Source: Austropuccinia psidii
Taxonomy: Eukaryota > Basidiomycota > Pucciniomycetes > Pucciniales > Sphaerophragmiaceae
DNA length: 64,000 nt
Assembly: GCA_023105745.1 (NCBI GenBank)
Contig: JALGQZ010000018.1
Location: 13,268,273-13,332,272 of the forward strand
Direction of reading: 5' to 3'
Shown here: one piece after another, positions 25,028 through 37,332 of the stretch
Numbering within the stretch: position 1 is the stretch's first letter
Layout of the letters: each line of letters begins with the position of its first letter
Made by a program: the position numbers and the translations under genes
The notes under the pieces: generated by a model
Told to the model about the DNA's origin: nothing
The model's database searches: none
Seen by the model: only the letters and a program-made list of their open reading frames with translations

Positions 25028-25188
25028 TTCCATACCACAAAAAAACAATTGTATTGCAATTTTTCATTGAATGGTATAACCCAAAGCAATTTGAGGGGGT
25101 GTGATACACTGTAAAACCTCTCTACTGACTCCTTTCAAGTATTTGAAGCACACAATTCAAAATTTATTTACAAAACCGTCTTCTCTCA
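25028..25188 (-). pseudogene. End of the A-minus internal region
   Basis: Inverse of the sequence between the chromodomain stop and the 3' LTR in A-plus. The left part is the non-coding tail and the right part (about 25170-25188) is the last chromodomain codons. It is separated from the rest of the pol gene by solo LTR C, inserted after TCTCA at 25184-25188. Confidence 0.7.
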
Positions 25189-27151
25189 TTTGAAACTTTG
25201 AGATATGACCACATACCCAAAAAGGTCACAAGAAATATTTAAAATAATTACCTTAAAGCTACAAAAATGCCATAAATTGGAATAAAACTTGGTTTAACTT
25301 GAAAAACAATGAATAAAAATGTGAAGGAAATTATACCATTGGATTTGCCATGGTAAAATACACATATACCATTTTTATGGCATATCTGTAAAGTCAATAT
25401 TTAATGAGTTATAAGTAATAATACCTTATAAAAAACATAAATCCTTAATTATTTCAAATACCAATAAAACAACATGTAAAATAAATGGTACCATTGGATT
25501 CTCCATAGGTTTCCACACATAAAACAATTAAGAAGCTAATCTCCAAGGTCAATACTTAAGGAGTTAAGCTGAATATATGCACTTTTTTGGTCAACACATA
25601 TATTCAAGGATTTTAGCTAATATCTTTTGAAATATACATGATATAGTGATTAACCAAAAATAAAGTCACCACTTAATTACTGTAGGAATACAGAAATGAA
25701 CTTTATTCTACAAGCTATAAACAAGGTTAGAACCTGTAATGGATTATTGATTAAAATCAACAGAGCTGTTGACCACCTTGTTGTGAAAGTGGTCCAAACT
25801 TAAAAAAAGTAGACATTTGGATTCTACTAGTTCATTTGTGAAGAATGAAGTATTTCTTATTCTAATATTCAAGGTATAACCCCTTGAAATCATGGTTTAA
25901 AGTTTAAAATATTAAATTTTGACATAAAAGATGAGTTACAAGAAAAATCATCAAAAATATAGCTTTGATGATTTAATGAAATACTCTTGGAAGTTTGAAG
26001 AGGACATGCCAAGCTATCAGAATGCACTCGTAGAATAGCTGTAGCATGTATAACTTCAAAGTTATTAATGATCAAAGTTTAAGCTTAAATTTGATCATTT
26101 AAGATCACTCACTGTAATCTTATTTTAAGCTTAACAGTCATATAAGTGATAAATCTGGTTAATACTATTAGAATATGATTAAAAATAATAAAATACACAA
26201 ATTTTAGGCTTCTGCCAAGCCTATGATGTCATCAAACTTAGATTTATAGTGATAACTCTAAATAATGGTGTAATTATGAGGTAAGATGGTTTGATCATGA
26301 TGTAATTGTCCCCAAACCTTAAAGTATTGATCAATTCTAGTAGAAAGCATCAGTGAACGTCTACTAGAAACCTGTTGGACTCTAGGAGGGAGGTATTTAC
26401 TATAAATAGAGCTCTTTTTAGTCTGTTTTCCCCTCAGACCCTTACAAAACATTAAATCATTAAGTAAAAAGGTAATTTATTTATTCTTTATATATAAAAA
26501 TTTTATATTATCAAAGACCAAAGATAATCTTAAAATAATCTTCATCTCTGAAATGATTATTGAATTTATTTAATTGTTTTGTTTAAATTTCTCTTAAAAA
26601 CCTCAATTCCATGTAAAATCAAGAAAAATTGTAATTCCTCTTAAATGTCATTGTAACTACAATTGAAATAAGTTGTATTTACATTTCTAGGCATAAACGT
26701 ATTCAAAATTATTATATTAAGCATTAAAAGTAGGCTATTTCTCTTATTATAATAATTTTCCTTATTATTACTTTAATAATTTTATAATTGATATAAATAG
26801 TATTTATATTAGTTTATAACTTTAATATTAGTAATATTATTGTTATTAATCGTTTCTTATTAATAAAAAACAATTCTTTACGCCTTCATTATTTGTTGGT
26901 AACAATAATAAAGTGTTTTTAAATACATTAATTATCTTATATTAATATATTTATTTTATATATTATTTTTTTATAATATGAATTATATTATTATATTTAA
27001 TTAATAATATAATTATTTTACGCCATAATTATAATAATTCTTTACTATTATAATTATTTTTATCTTATTTATTTCATTTATAAGGACATTCATAGTACAA
27101 TAAGTAAAATATTAGTAATTTTTACTTATTGTTTCATAGTCAAACCTTACA
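25189..27151 (+). mobile_element. Solo LTR of family C (1963 bp)
   Basis: Flanked by a perfect 5-bp duplication, TCTCA (25184-25188 and 27152-27156). The reading of the A-minus chromodomain resumes exactly after it. The right end is CAAACCTTACA, as in families A and B. The left end, TTTGAAACTTTGAGATATG, aligns with the family B start TGTGAGCCTTAGAGGTAAT, followed by CATACCCAAAA in both, so the TG terminus has been mutated to TT. The interior does not match A or B well enough to merge them. Confidence 0.85.
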
Positions 27152-27156
27152 TCTCA

Positions 27157-28130
27157 TGTCTGAATCTTCTTAGAAACCCTTCAAAAAGTCAGGTATTTTA
27201 TTTTCTGAAAGCCACCCATCTTCATGTTGTGGGTTTCTGTACCTGAATGGGTATTCTCTTTCATTTTTTTCTACTAAGTATTGTTTATTTTAATACTTTA
27301 AGCACATTTTTTGTTCACTTTTATCAACTGGTAGTACCTCTAAGGGTGTTTCATTTCTCAAAGGAAATAATTCCTTATAATTTGAAGTATTATTATTTCC
27401 TAGAATAACAGGGAAGGTGGGATGATAATTTTACAATTCTCCTGTTTGTTTTACTTATGATAAATTTGCCCCATTAAGAACTTCAATAATAAATGGTCCT
27501 AAAACAGAATATTTCAATTAGTTTGAGCCTTTAATATCATTAAAGATGAATGTTGAAACTAATATTAAGTCCCCTACTTTGAATTATGAGATATTATGGC
27601 TCTTGTCCCATCTCTACTTATTATATTAAAAAGAATCAGAAACACTTTATTTTGAATGATTCCTCACTTTATAAAAAGTAATTTGAAGCTTTATGTATTT
27701 GGATTAATATCCACTAAGTCTTTCCTCAAAGTATTAATTGGAAGCTTGGGATAGCATACTTTTTCCTGGTGAAGCATGGATGTAAGTCCTGTAGGCCAAT
27801 TCCAATTCTGTTTTATTTGTTGATCAATCATGGGTAAGGCCATCAGAATACTTAAGCTCCAGTCCATAAGCACAAAGCCTTCTGATAATTACCTCAAGGG
27901 TCTGAAAACTTCTTTCAGACAATCCACCAGTTTTTGAATGCTAAGCTGTCAAGAATGATAGATTAGTTCTCAAAAGATTATATAAGTTTGTCCATAAAGA
28001 TTAAGTGAACTTTGGGTCTCTATCACTAATGATATTTTTAAAGAGACTAGTATTATATATTACTCTACTCCAAATTTAAAGATGTCAGGATGAGTCTATG
28101 ATAAATATATTATTAAGGTATTTGAAACTT
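27157..28130 (-). pseudogene. Chromodomain and integrase C-terminal part of A-minus
   Basis: Minus-strand remnants matching 9000-9900 of A-plus. The inverse of the chromodomain is near 27170-27260 and the GPY/F segment near 27380-27680. Integrase sequence continues to about 28030-28080, where the inverse of the SDRD region (TCTCTATCACTAATGATAT) is preserved. Stops are frequent in all frames. Confidence 0.7.
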
Positions 28131-29577
28131 TAAATATGACTTCAAAACAGTAATAAATGATAAAAAATAGTTTGTAAAGTATTCTTGGGGCTTTCCTATG
28201 AGATTATAGTGGTGGTGAGAACTGTCGAAAGCCCTGAGTTCACTGAATATCAATTGAGTAGCTATAATAACCAATAAAGTACCTAATATTTAAGGTATAT
28301 TTTATAGCTTTTCAAGAGTATAGCTTTTTTTGATAGTTTTACTATGCAGGAATTCAAGTGCAGGATGTGGCTTCTCTTTTTTTCAAAGAAAAGGCCCCTT
28401 TTTATTTTAAAGTTGAGTGGAAAGGACCCCTGGACCTGTTCACCTAGGAATAGTGAAGAATTTCCACTTCCAAGGGTAGGCTTGTGGCTAATACACAGCC
28501 GTTACACCCCTCATTAGGCTCAGATGTGGTTTTTAGACCACATCAGGGCAGTTTTCACCAATAAAGAGAAGAAATTTCATTTGGGGACCACACATTCCTC
28601 TTCTGATGTGTATGATGCATAGAATGCTGTACCGATGTGCTAAGGGGAACCCATACAGACCAACCTATGAGCTATCAAAGGATAAAAAGGCTACTTTGTA
28701 TTTTTGACACCTGATATTCAAGAATATGGGATAGGATCCCACAGTATTGAGTCTTTGACCATACTGTGGAATTTTAACCTTGAAACTGCCATACCCTTTT
28801 CCGGTTTCAAAGATAATGAGCTCAAATTTGGATAATTGTGTGTCCCTGGATGAGGTATACACAATAATATCTCATTTGGTATGGCTAAAATTAAATATTT
28901 CTAAGCTATGCCACTTTTGAATCCTATTATGAAGATATGGATTTATCTTAAATCCTGTATAGAGCTAGTTTGCTCCATAAAATTTGTTCTACATGGGTTA
29001 TGAGCAAATGGATAGCATAATAAGGAGTACCTGATTGTTCTCCTTCCAAAAAAACCCACTTTAGGTATATCACACTAAAACTGTACAATTTAGATTAGAG
29101 GTAAATATTTTTTCACCCCTATTTGGCTTATTTTTGGTTATTGCTTCTGTAGTTTTGATGCTAGCTTGATTTGTCTAGTACCATCAGATAGCCCAAGCTG
29201 AGGGCTAAAATTTGAGCACCCATTTGATTGGGTCCTCCCTCCTTCTCTGGATTTTAGATGAGAGGTGAAAATTAAGGTTTATGCTCAGTTCTTGCTTTGA
29301 GAAGGAATAACTTTGTTATTATTTTTCTAATGGTTATGGCAGTTATATATTTGAAAAGACGTAAATTCCCTCCTTATATTAATACCATTGATGAGATATT
29401 TTGGCTCAGCTTGGCTATTGGTGGTATTTTTCTCTACCATTGGTTTATGGTATTTTGGCTGTCATGCTTGTGCTCTGGCTTTGAGTCACAGGCTAACAAA
29501 AGATCTGAATCTATATCTGTATAATATTGATAAGATGGCAAAAAGCTTGGAATTTTCCATATCTGCTTAAAATAAAA
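28130..29577. mobile_element. Unidentified insert of about 1.45 kb within the A-minus integrase
   Basis: The match to the A-plus integrase stops at about 28080-28130 and resumes at about 29577 (ATGCATTGTA...). The intervening sequence has no counterpart in A-plus. It is less AT-rich in places (for example 28400-28560) and contains short frames at 28665-28862 (minus) and 29297-29570 (plus) that I cannot identify. Clear terminal repeats or a target duplication were not found, so the class is open: a small LTR, a TIR element or captured DNA. Confidence 0.5.
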
Positions 29578-30060
29578 ATACATGCATTGTAGCTTTTCTC
29601 ACCAACAGGTGGTCAAGCAGCTAACAAATCCATATGAGCCACCTCCTATGCATTACTTGTGCCTTGGATATAAATCATCAAACCAAATATTTTACCAGTA
29701 GCTTTATTGTTCTTTTTGACCCATTTCATAACTGTGAAAGTACAAAATGACATGTTTTCTTCAAGATGGCTACCAAGAACATGTCTCAATCCTCTCCATT
29801 TTTCTTTCTTCAGACAGAGTTCCAGAATGAATGTTGTCATGGAACTGTAGTAATATTGTGTTAATTAAAATCATACGAGATAAGACCATTACACATGTGT
29901 TTTTAGACCTACGATATAGGATACAATCAAATAAATGAAATATCCCATTATCATATGCTGTTTTCCATATATAATTGAAGGAATTATCTGTAGCTTCATC
30001 CTTTCAATTTTTTTCAAGTAGAGAAGTAAGAACATGAAAAATATTATCTTGATTTTATAT
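29578..30060 (-). pseudogene. Integrase N-terminal part of A-minus
   Basis: Inverse of the zinc-binding region and first catalytic block of A-plus integrase (8500-8870). A minus-strand frame at 29646-29840 keeps a MKWVKKNNKATGK segment equivalent to the CQKANKATGE end of the finger. The zinc residues are no longer all present. The frame is broken. Confidence 0.65.
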
Positions 30061-30930
30061 TTCTCTAATTTCTTCAAATGATTCTTCTACCACATCTGTG
30101 ATGTTAATCCCTTCATTTGGAATTTGAGATTATTCCTTTTTAGAAACATAAACAGGAGTGTCAGGTGTCTTGGGTAATTCCCATCTACCCAAGCTATCAG
30201 TATTCTTATTAATATTCCAAGCTTTATTTACTATGTTCATATTTCCTCTGTACTCCTGTTTGGCAATCTTCCATCTTAACATGTGTCTGTTTGAGTTTTT
30301 TCATGTCAAGAAGTGATTTCACAGTATTAAAATAAGTAATTACCTCAAAAAAACTACCATAAAGATAATAATAAAGTTTTTACAATTACCATACAAGGCA
30401 AAGGAACTCCATTTGGCTGGCTCCATATCTGGCCTCAGTATGTTTCATTTCTATTAAGATCAAAAAAACTGGACCTTCATAACACTTTTCATTGAAAATT
30501 TGAATGTGATGAAGAGCTGCAACTAAAACTTCATCACATTCATGAATATATATCTTGAAAGGAATATTCCAGTCTGGAGAAAATAGTGAAGGTGCATTGG
30601 CTAAGGAATGCTTAATTTTTTCATATGCCTCAATACTTTCTTTTGTCATCTCAGAAATGGTTTTCTGATCACAAATTCTGTACAATTATCTGGCATGTAT
30701 TTTTAAATCTTTAAGGTGTTGCTTGTAATAAATAGCAAGCCCTAAGAAAAATAAAATTTATTTCTTGTTCTGCGGAATTTGATTCAGTAAGACTTCAGCA
30801 ATTTTTTTTCATCAAAAACAAAGCTTAGTCCTGAAACTAAATCTCCCAGAGCTTTTAGCTTATGAAACCCAAAATTAAATTTCTTAAGAGATATTTTCAT
30901 GTTCAATTTAAGAATCTACTTAAGTAATGA
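30060..30930 (-). pseudogene. RNase H region of A-minus
   Basis: The frame at 30386-30685 starts with the connection IEAYEKIKHSLANAPSLF and contains FKIYIHECDEVLVAALHH, where the catalytic aspartate block (YIDACGE in A-plus) has become YIHECDE. It ends in ASQMEFLCLVW. Stops lie on both sides. This is the same order and frame structure as A-plus. Confidence 0.7.
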
Positions 30931-30954
30931 TGAAAGCCTCTCTAAATGAAATTT

Positions 30955-31518
30955 TCAGGCTTCTGAAAAAATGATAATGTAATGAATATAAATTATTAAC
31001 CATGTGTTCAATGATTCATGTGAAAAAATGGTATTCATGATTCTTTGATAATGAGAGGGTGTATTTTTAATTCTGAAAGGCATCCTAAAATACTCATAAA
31101 TACCACAATGAGCAGTTATTCTCCATAATTTCTTAGAATGAGGTGTAAGAACATTCTGATAGAAACATTTAAGTGCATCCATAGAAGTAATGAATATATC
31201 TTTGGATAATTGAGTCAAAGTCTCATGGATTATAGAAATTGGATAACTGTCTGGAATTGTATAGGTATTAAATGCTCTAAAATCACAAACCATCCTTGAT
31301 TTAACATTATGCCAAGTAATGATTACATGGGCTGTGAGCTCAACTTCCTCATTATTTCCAACTTTTCTGAGAACACCCATTTTCATTAGTTCATTAATAT
31401 GAGACTCTAATTCTTCTCTAGCTCTAGGGCTGGCTGGGTAAGCTTTTTCTCTTAATATTGGAGGATAAAGTCTTTCCACATTACACATAATGTCCAACTC
31501 ATGGCCTTTAATAGACAC
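30955..31518 (-). pseudogene. Reverse transcriptase fragment of A-minus (187 codons open)
   Basis: The longest surviving frame of this element. It runs from GHELDIMCNVERLYPPILRE through SHINELMKMGVLRKV, MVCDFRAFNTYTIPDSYP, TSMDALKCFYQNVL and FRMPFRIKNTPSHYQ to the active site. Here the YIDD box reads YIHY, so both catalytic aspartates of the box are lost. The frame is therefore open but the enzyme would be dead. This fits decay without selection after insertion. Confidence 0.85.
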
Positions 31519-31680
31519 TAGTGGTTAATTATCAGAAGCAATGGCTTCTCTGAATTGAAATAGAATTAAAATAAGGTCTTCCTTCATTTTTGATGTCAAT
31601 TAAGGACCAATTTATGCTCCAGTTAACTGACCATTCACAAATTTCTCCTTATTAAAATTTTCTACTTGTATTATGAAAAT

Positions 31681-32225
31681 TATTTCCTTCTTCTCTAAAG
31701 GAAAAGCAAATTTTTTTCTTGCATTTTCCCCTATAGTGAAATATCTTTCTTGAGGAATATTAATATCAATACCATAGATATTAAAATAAGAATTTTCTCA
31801 TATGAAATGTTGTTTGGTACAATTATTGATCACAAAAAATTCAGCTTTCAGTCTGAAAATTCCTGAAGGGTGAGGAAATCTTATTGCTGCTTCCAAAATT
31901 CCCAAATGGTGCATGTATCAGCTAATACTCCTGAATTTTATACCTTCAATTAGCATCAATTTTATTTCCTTCTTCTCTAAAGGCAAAGCAGATTATTGTC
32001 TTGCATTTTTCCCTATAGTAAAATATCTTTCTTGAGGAATATTAATATCAATACCATAGATGTTAAGATAAGAATTTGCTGGTATAAAGTGTTGTTAGGT
32101 ACAATTATTCATCACAACAAAATTCCTGAAGGGTGAGAAAACTTATTGCTGCTTCCAAAATTCGCAAATGGTGCATATATCAGCTAGCACTACTGAATTT
32201 CATACCTTCAATTGGCATCAATTCT
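31681..32225 (-). repeat. Direct tandem duplication in the protease region of A-minus (period 282 bp)
   Basis: The block starting TATTTCCTTCTTCTCTAAAG at 31681 recurs at 31963. The second unit runs to about 32225 and follows the first through the ATACCATAGAT and CCTGAAGGGTGAG blocks, with scattered differences and one small deletion. A-plus has this region once, so the duplication happened in this copy. It inactivates the protease further. Confidence 0.85.
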
Positions 32226-34559
32226 TCTTCCCCAGTTGTATCAATTCTACCAATAAAAGTTTAAAAAGCAACTTAGTCAAAATGTATCTTGTCTTCTTCA
32301 TTTCGTAAAATATAATAGTGATACAAGAAGACCCAGCTGTATAACCTTTACGTTGGGAAGGTTTGGTTTTCTGAATCTTGGAATCTTGCAAATGTATGAG
32401 GCCCATGAATTCATGACAATATTGTGGAAACTTGATCTATACCTATGTGACTTCAAAGGAGAGATTGATTCTCTCTATACTAAGTTCATATGTTGATTAC
32501 TCTTTTTCAGAAGGTTCAGAAGCACTTTATTTTAAATCATTTATTTCTTTGGTTTCTCAAGTCTTCTCAAGATCCATCTCATTAATTATTGTCTTATTAG
32601 GACAAATATCAGCCAAATGAGATGTACTTCCACATTTATGAAATTTCAAAGGAGCTCTGTCTTGTGGTTCATTTGGTTTCCCACTAGTCCTTTAGTCTGT
32701 AGGGGGGTTGTACCAATTTCCACCAGTTTTTTGTTCTGGTTGTGTTGTCTTCCACCACATTTATATCCTCTGTAGAGAAAGGATAAATACAGCCTCTTCT
32801 TATAGCTTTATCTATGTCACCAACACATTTTCTCAATATACTTTTATGCTCCAGTTTTTCATACATATCAGGATGGAGGGAAGTTGATCTGTCCTTCTGC
32901 ATAATAAACCAGGACATGGGCCTTTCCTTCTCAATATTGATAATGGCTTCTTCAAGAGAATTCTTTTTTCTCAATCTCAAAGACTCATTAGCCCCTTTGG
33001 AAATTATCTTCCATTGTCTCAACTTATATTACCATTTCTTGGCTTATTTGGTAAATAATGAGTGTAATATGTCACTTATGTATTCATCTGGTATATTGAA
33101 ATGTTCTTCAAAAATATCAATTGTTTTCAGAAATTACATATTACTATATTCACCCTCACCACTGAGGGTGGGAAAGACCTCTAATATTGAAATTTCTTCA
33201 AAGTCAAAGGCAGTTTCCACCTGTGAATTATTACTTGAAATTGTGTGATGATATAAGTCATTATTATTTAAGTTGAACACATTTCTGTATAGAGCTGGTG
33301 TAGATTGTCTTGGTAACTCATTTTTTAAGTAGATATTATTAATACTTAATTGAATATCTTCTTTCAATTTAAGTATTTATTTATAACTCTTTTCCAATTT
33401 TTCTTTGAAAAAAGCTGCATTGGGACCAGTTGGGTTTTCCAAGTTTTGACCTTGAATTCTTAATTATTTCAATTGTTTAGTAAGAAAAGAAATAGAAGCT
33501 TAACCTGGATAATTAATCAATGTGAATTTGGATTCTATCATTTTACAAATATGCATCAAAGAAAAAATACTATCTTTATTCAACTTTTCCAGACCCATCA
33601 TGGTCTTTTGTTATTCTTTCACTTTTAGAATTTCTCCACCTAAATTATGTTGGACATAATTAAAATTATCAAAATTTGTTGAAATTTCTTCATAAAAAGC
33701 TTAAAAGTGATATAAAAGCTTTGAAAATTCAATTTCTTTGGGAAGAATTGATTCAATATTTCCTCCTCATTTTTTTTAAATTTCATCATGGGCCTTGCCA
33801 TGTTGAAGCCATTGTCCATGGATGTACTGTCTTTATTTTGAACTCTGTAATTCTGGGGATAAGGCTTGTTCCATTTTCACTTTCCCTTTTCCTTCTAGCT
33901 GGTCTTTGAAGATTTCCTTTCTTTTGGTGCTTGTGGAGGAAGCTTCTTGCTTTTGACCACTTGAGGAGCTTCCATTGGGATGTTTCCTTACTTTTTGAAA
34001 CAAATCCTTTATATTATGTGATAATATGCTTTTGTTTATTGACTAAGCTTTTGAATTTCGGAATTTTCCTTTTCACAAAATGAGGGTCCATTCTTCCGGA
34101 AGTTTCTGTGTCTGCTCTGGGCCCAAGAGCTTCTTGAACTGAAGGTAAATGTTCATTGTCCCTTTTCACAAGTTGGGAAGAAGTCCCCACTTCTATTTCT
34201 TGTATTCTATAAGCCAGGTATATTTCTACTGATTCTGCCAGGAAGCTATGAAGATATTACAGCCAGAATAGCAGTAGTTTCAGAGTATCAAAGGTTCTTA
34301 CTAGCCTTTTGGAACTGTAGGAAGTTCTGGAATCCTCCATTTGTGCCTCTCCTCTGAGAGGGAATTATTGTCTTTTGGATTTATTACTTGAATTTCCTGG
34401 TCCAGATTCGCTTTATTGAGTGGAATAATTTCACATCTCCTTAGAGAAAATTATCATAGGAAATGAGGAAAATTTACCTGATTGACCTTCAAAGGGCTCT
34501 TTTGTAATTAATCTTTGTGGTTGTGGGTTGGTTTGAATTTAAACACTTTAATATAGAGT
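32226..34559 (-). pseudogene. Gag and protease N-terminal pseudogene of A-minus
   Basis: Minus-strand pieces match the A-plus gag. The frame at 32218-32406 (LIHLQDSKIQKTKPSQRKGY) matches the start of the protease segment. The frame at 32684-33022 carries the RPMSWFIMQKDR and DIDKAIRRGCIYPFSTED blocks. The frame at 33134-33367 has INNIYLKNELPRQSTPAL. The region from 33400 to 34540 is further decayed gag and leader. The element cannot produce Gag. Confidence 0.7.
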
Positions 34560-36645
34560 TAGTAGCAAATATCAAGAGTACTATGAATTTTCCCAGTAGA
34601 AAATTGAATATAATTAAATATTATTGCCACAAATCAATATAATTATCAAAAATGATTTAGGAATGAGAAATCTTGATAATTCTAATAAATTATAATTATT
34701 CTAATATTACTATAGTCACTGAAAGCTATAGTGATAGGGAATATAAAAGCTCTTAATGAGACAATTATATGTTCAAAATAATAATATTCAACCACTTATA
34801 AATAATAAAAATAATATTTATGACAGATATATCACACACACTGTGCATAGATAAATTGTATAGAGAAAGTCCATATAAAAAGACTAATACTAGATAAAAA
34901 AGATCTAGAAATTTAGAGAAAATGTATCCATAATATTTATTTGATACAATAATTCAAACAAAAACCGCTTAACAGCTATAGTATTAAATAATTTTTTGGG
35001 CTTAAAGAACACCAAAAAAATCAATATTTTAAAGAAATAAAATACTTTCATATTATTAAATATTATTTTAAGAGTTTCAGAAGAAATTTGTGGATTTAAA
35101 AGATGTTTTAATAGAACAATTTTATATAACAAAATCTATCATTGGTAATTAAAACATAAAATAATCTCAATTCTATGATTTGATTCCTATATTTAGAATT
35201 TATAAAGAGTAAAATAACTCAAGATTTATATTGATAAGATAAGCTTTTATATTGAATAAAATATTACCTGTTTAAAATGTCTGGTTGATTGAATGATTAT
35301 TGTTCTGGAGAAAAACAGTTATGTGAAGGCTCTTTTTATGCCTTCAGGGAGGCTCTCATTATTAATAATGAATATAAAGAGCCTTCTCAGGTAAAAACTG
35401 AAAAGCAATGCTTAAAGATGAGGTTCTTAACTTGGGGCCACTTAATTTTAATTCCAATTTAAAGTTGCCAGTGTTATTCTTAGCTTCAAGTAGCTTTAAT
35501 CCTCTTTTTTGGTTAATTATTTAAAGCTTAAATATGAAGTAAGCTTATTTATATTTAAGTTAATCACATGAACAACTTAAAAATAAAGTTTCAACCTAAA
35601 ATATCTTGAACTTAATTTTTAACTAATTTTTCAAGAAATCTTAATTTTATTTAATAATAATTAGGAGAGCTAATATCGATGCTAATTACCAAAGAATCCT
35701 GTCTCAGAAAGATATTCATAATTCATTTTAGAAAAATATAACATTGGATTGTAAGCTGTGTGAAAGCTTGAAGAAAAACAATTAAGAATTGGATTTTTAA
35801 TGAGTTTTTGAAGTTAATTCTGTTTTTCCACATACAATAGCAATACATACCAAACCTTACTGTTTGATAAGGTTTTAACACTTATAGATATAAATTTTAA
35901 GCTTACTTAAGCTTTCACAGTTCTCAAAGCCTTGATTACAAGTATGCATATGGGGATTTACCCTTTGGCAGCTTGTAATTCCTGTTCAAATGGGGATAAG
36001 CCATTTTGAGCTGTAATATTCAATAAAATACTAATTTTAACCTTTAATTAAGGTTGGAAATCCTCCAATACAGGTGGAAAACATTCATTGAGCTCTTGCA
36101 GATCCCAAAGGCTGTGTCACCAGGCTATATTTGGCTTTTTTCCTTTGTGCCACCCTCTTATATGAGTTTTCCCTTTTATTAATTTAAAGCCATAAAATGG
36201 CTTTAAACCAATTTAAATTGAGATCACACAGGATTTACAGCCTGCATGGCAGATCCTTAGCCAATTCAGTAAATATACACCACACCTTAACTTGAACCAA
36301 ATTTTTTGTAATTTTTCATAAAGCTTATGCAACTTTAAATTTAAGCTTAAAATTAACAACTTAGAAATTTCTATTTTTACTGTGAGATTCATAAACCTTC
36401 AAATAACATAAGCAATAGCCACTTTTGGCTATAACAACCTATGGGTCTACCATAGGTTGTTTTTGGTGTAGAGTCCAAAAATGAGATAATATATATAAGT
36501 TTGTTCATAAAAAATAAAGTTATACTAATTTCTTATCATTTTTTTGCTTTAAATATATATGATAGGTCTGTTCAAGACTAAATCAACTGTATAAAAACTT
36601 ATTTGTGGCCTGATGGGTATGTCATCCATACCTCACAGGCTCACA
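34560..36645 (-). mobile_element. Solo LTR of family A in the A-minus leader (2086 bp, one end truncated)
   Basis: Inverse of an A LTR, ending at 36645 with GGCTCACA. The other end is lost: it stops at AGTAGCAAAT, about 40 bp short of the CCTTACA terminus. The leader of A-minus continues on both sides. To the right (36646-37171) is the equivalent of A-plus 3455 to about 4025, and to the left the equivalent of A-plus from about 4028 onward. The LTR therefore inserted into the leader of its own family, and the end deletion removed the target duplication on one side. Confidence 0.75.
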
Positions 36646-37171
36646 CACCAGGAATTTCCCTGAAAAATGACACTAGAAGCAAGGTATAAGTTACTTTTAT
36701 TAAAAATAAATAGAAATTAATAACACAGCTAATGGATTAAAGTTCATAAAAATTGATTTATGGAAAATTACATCAAAAATAAAAAGCAGAAGCAAATATT
36801 TTTTAGTAAAGATTTTTTTCAATTTTTTCAGAAAGAATAGTTACTCAATTAATAAATCATTAACCAAAATTATATTATTATTGACTTCATACTAGAATAA
36901 CTCAAAGAATAAATTTCAAGTCTGTGATGTGAAAAAGTCATTACTTATACAATAGATACATATTCCAAATCACTAAATTCTATATTGTTTGAAATTAATT
37001 CTAAGAAAAGTAAATTCATCAAAATTATAAAGATTATTTATAAGGGATAAGTCCCAAAAAATGCAATAATATGTGTGTATATGGCAGTTTTATGTCAAAA
37101 TGGATTAATATGAGGTCTAGAATATGATTTATGTCCCAAAAATTGGTTGAAATCATGTCCAGGCCCCAAGA
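36646..37171 (-). other. First part of the A-minus leader with the candidate primer-binding site
   Basis: Inverse of A-plus 3455 to about 4025. The conserved GGGGCCTGGACATG block next to the 5' LTR (about 37154-37168) is the candidate primer-binding site. The TTTGGGACATAAATCAT and CACATCACAGACTT blocks downstream are shared with A-plus. No coding sequence is present. Confidence 0.7.
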
Positions 37172-37332
37172 TTTAAGGTTTGTATATGAAGATCTTGATA
37201 ACATTAAGAAAAATCAATAGTACTATGACTGTCCTCAGTAGAAAATAGAATAAGTTTAATTATTAGAGCAGAGAATTAATATATTTATTATAATAATTAT
37301 ATAAAAAAAAGAAGAATTAATTATTATAAAAG
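37172..37332 (-). repeat. 5' LTR of A-minus, fragment 1
   Basis: Inverse of the terminal 160 bp of the A LTR, beginning near AAGGTTTGTATATGAAG. The LTR is then interrupted by element F at 37333. It continues at 51512. Confidence 0.8.

Noticed and set aside
29297..29570. Two overlapping plus-strand frames with hydrophobic segments
   Set aside because: Short, overlapping in different frames and within an unidentified insert; hydrophobic composition is common for T-rich codons.
36646..37171. A separate third A-family element with a drastically deleted interior
   Set aside because: This stretch is exactly the leader portion missing between the inner LTR and the rest of A-minus, so one element with an inserted LTR explains it better.
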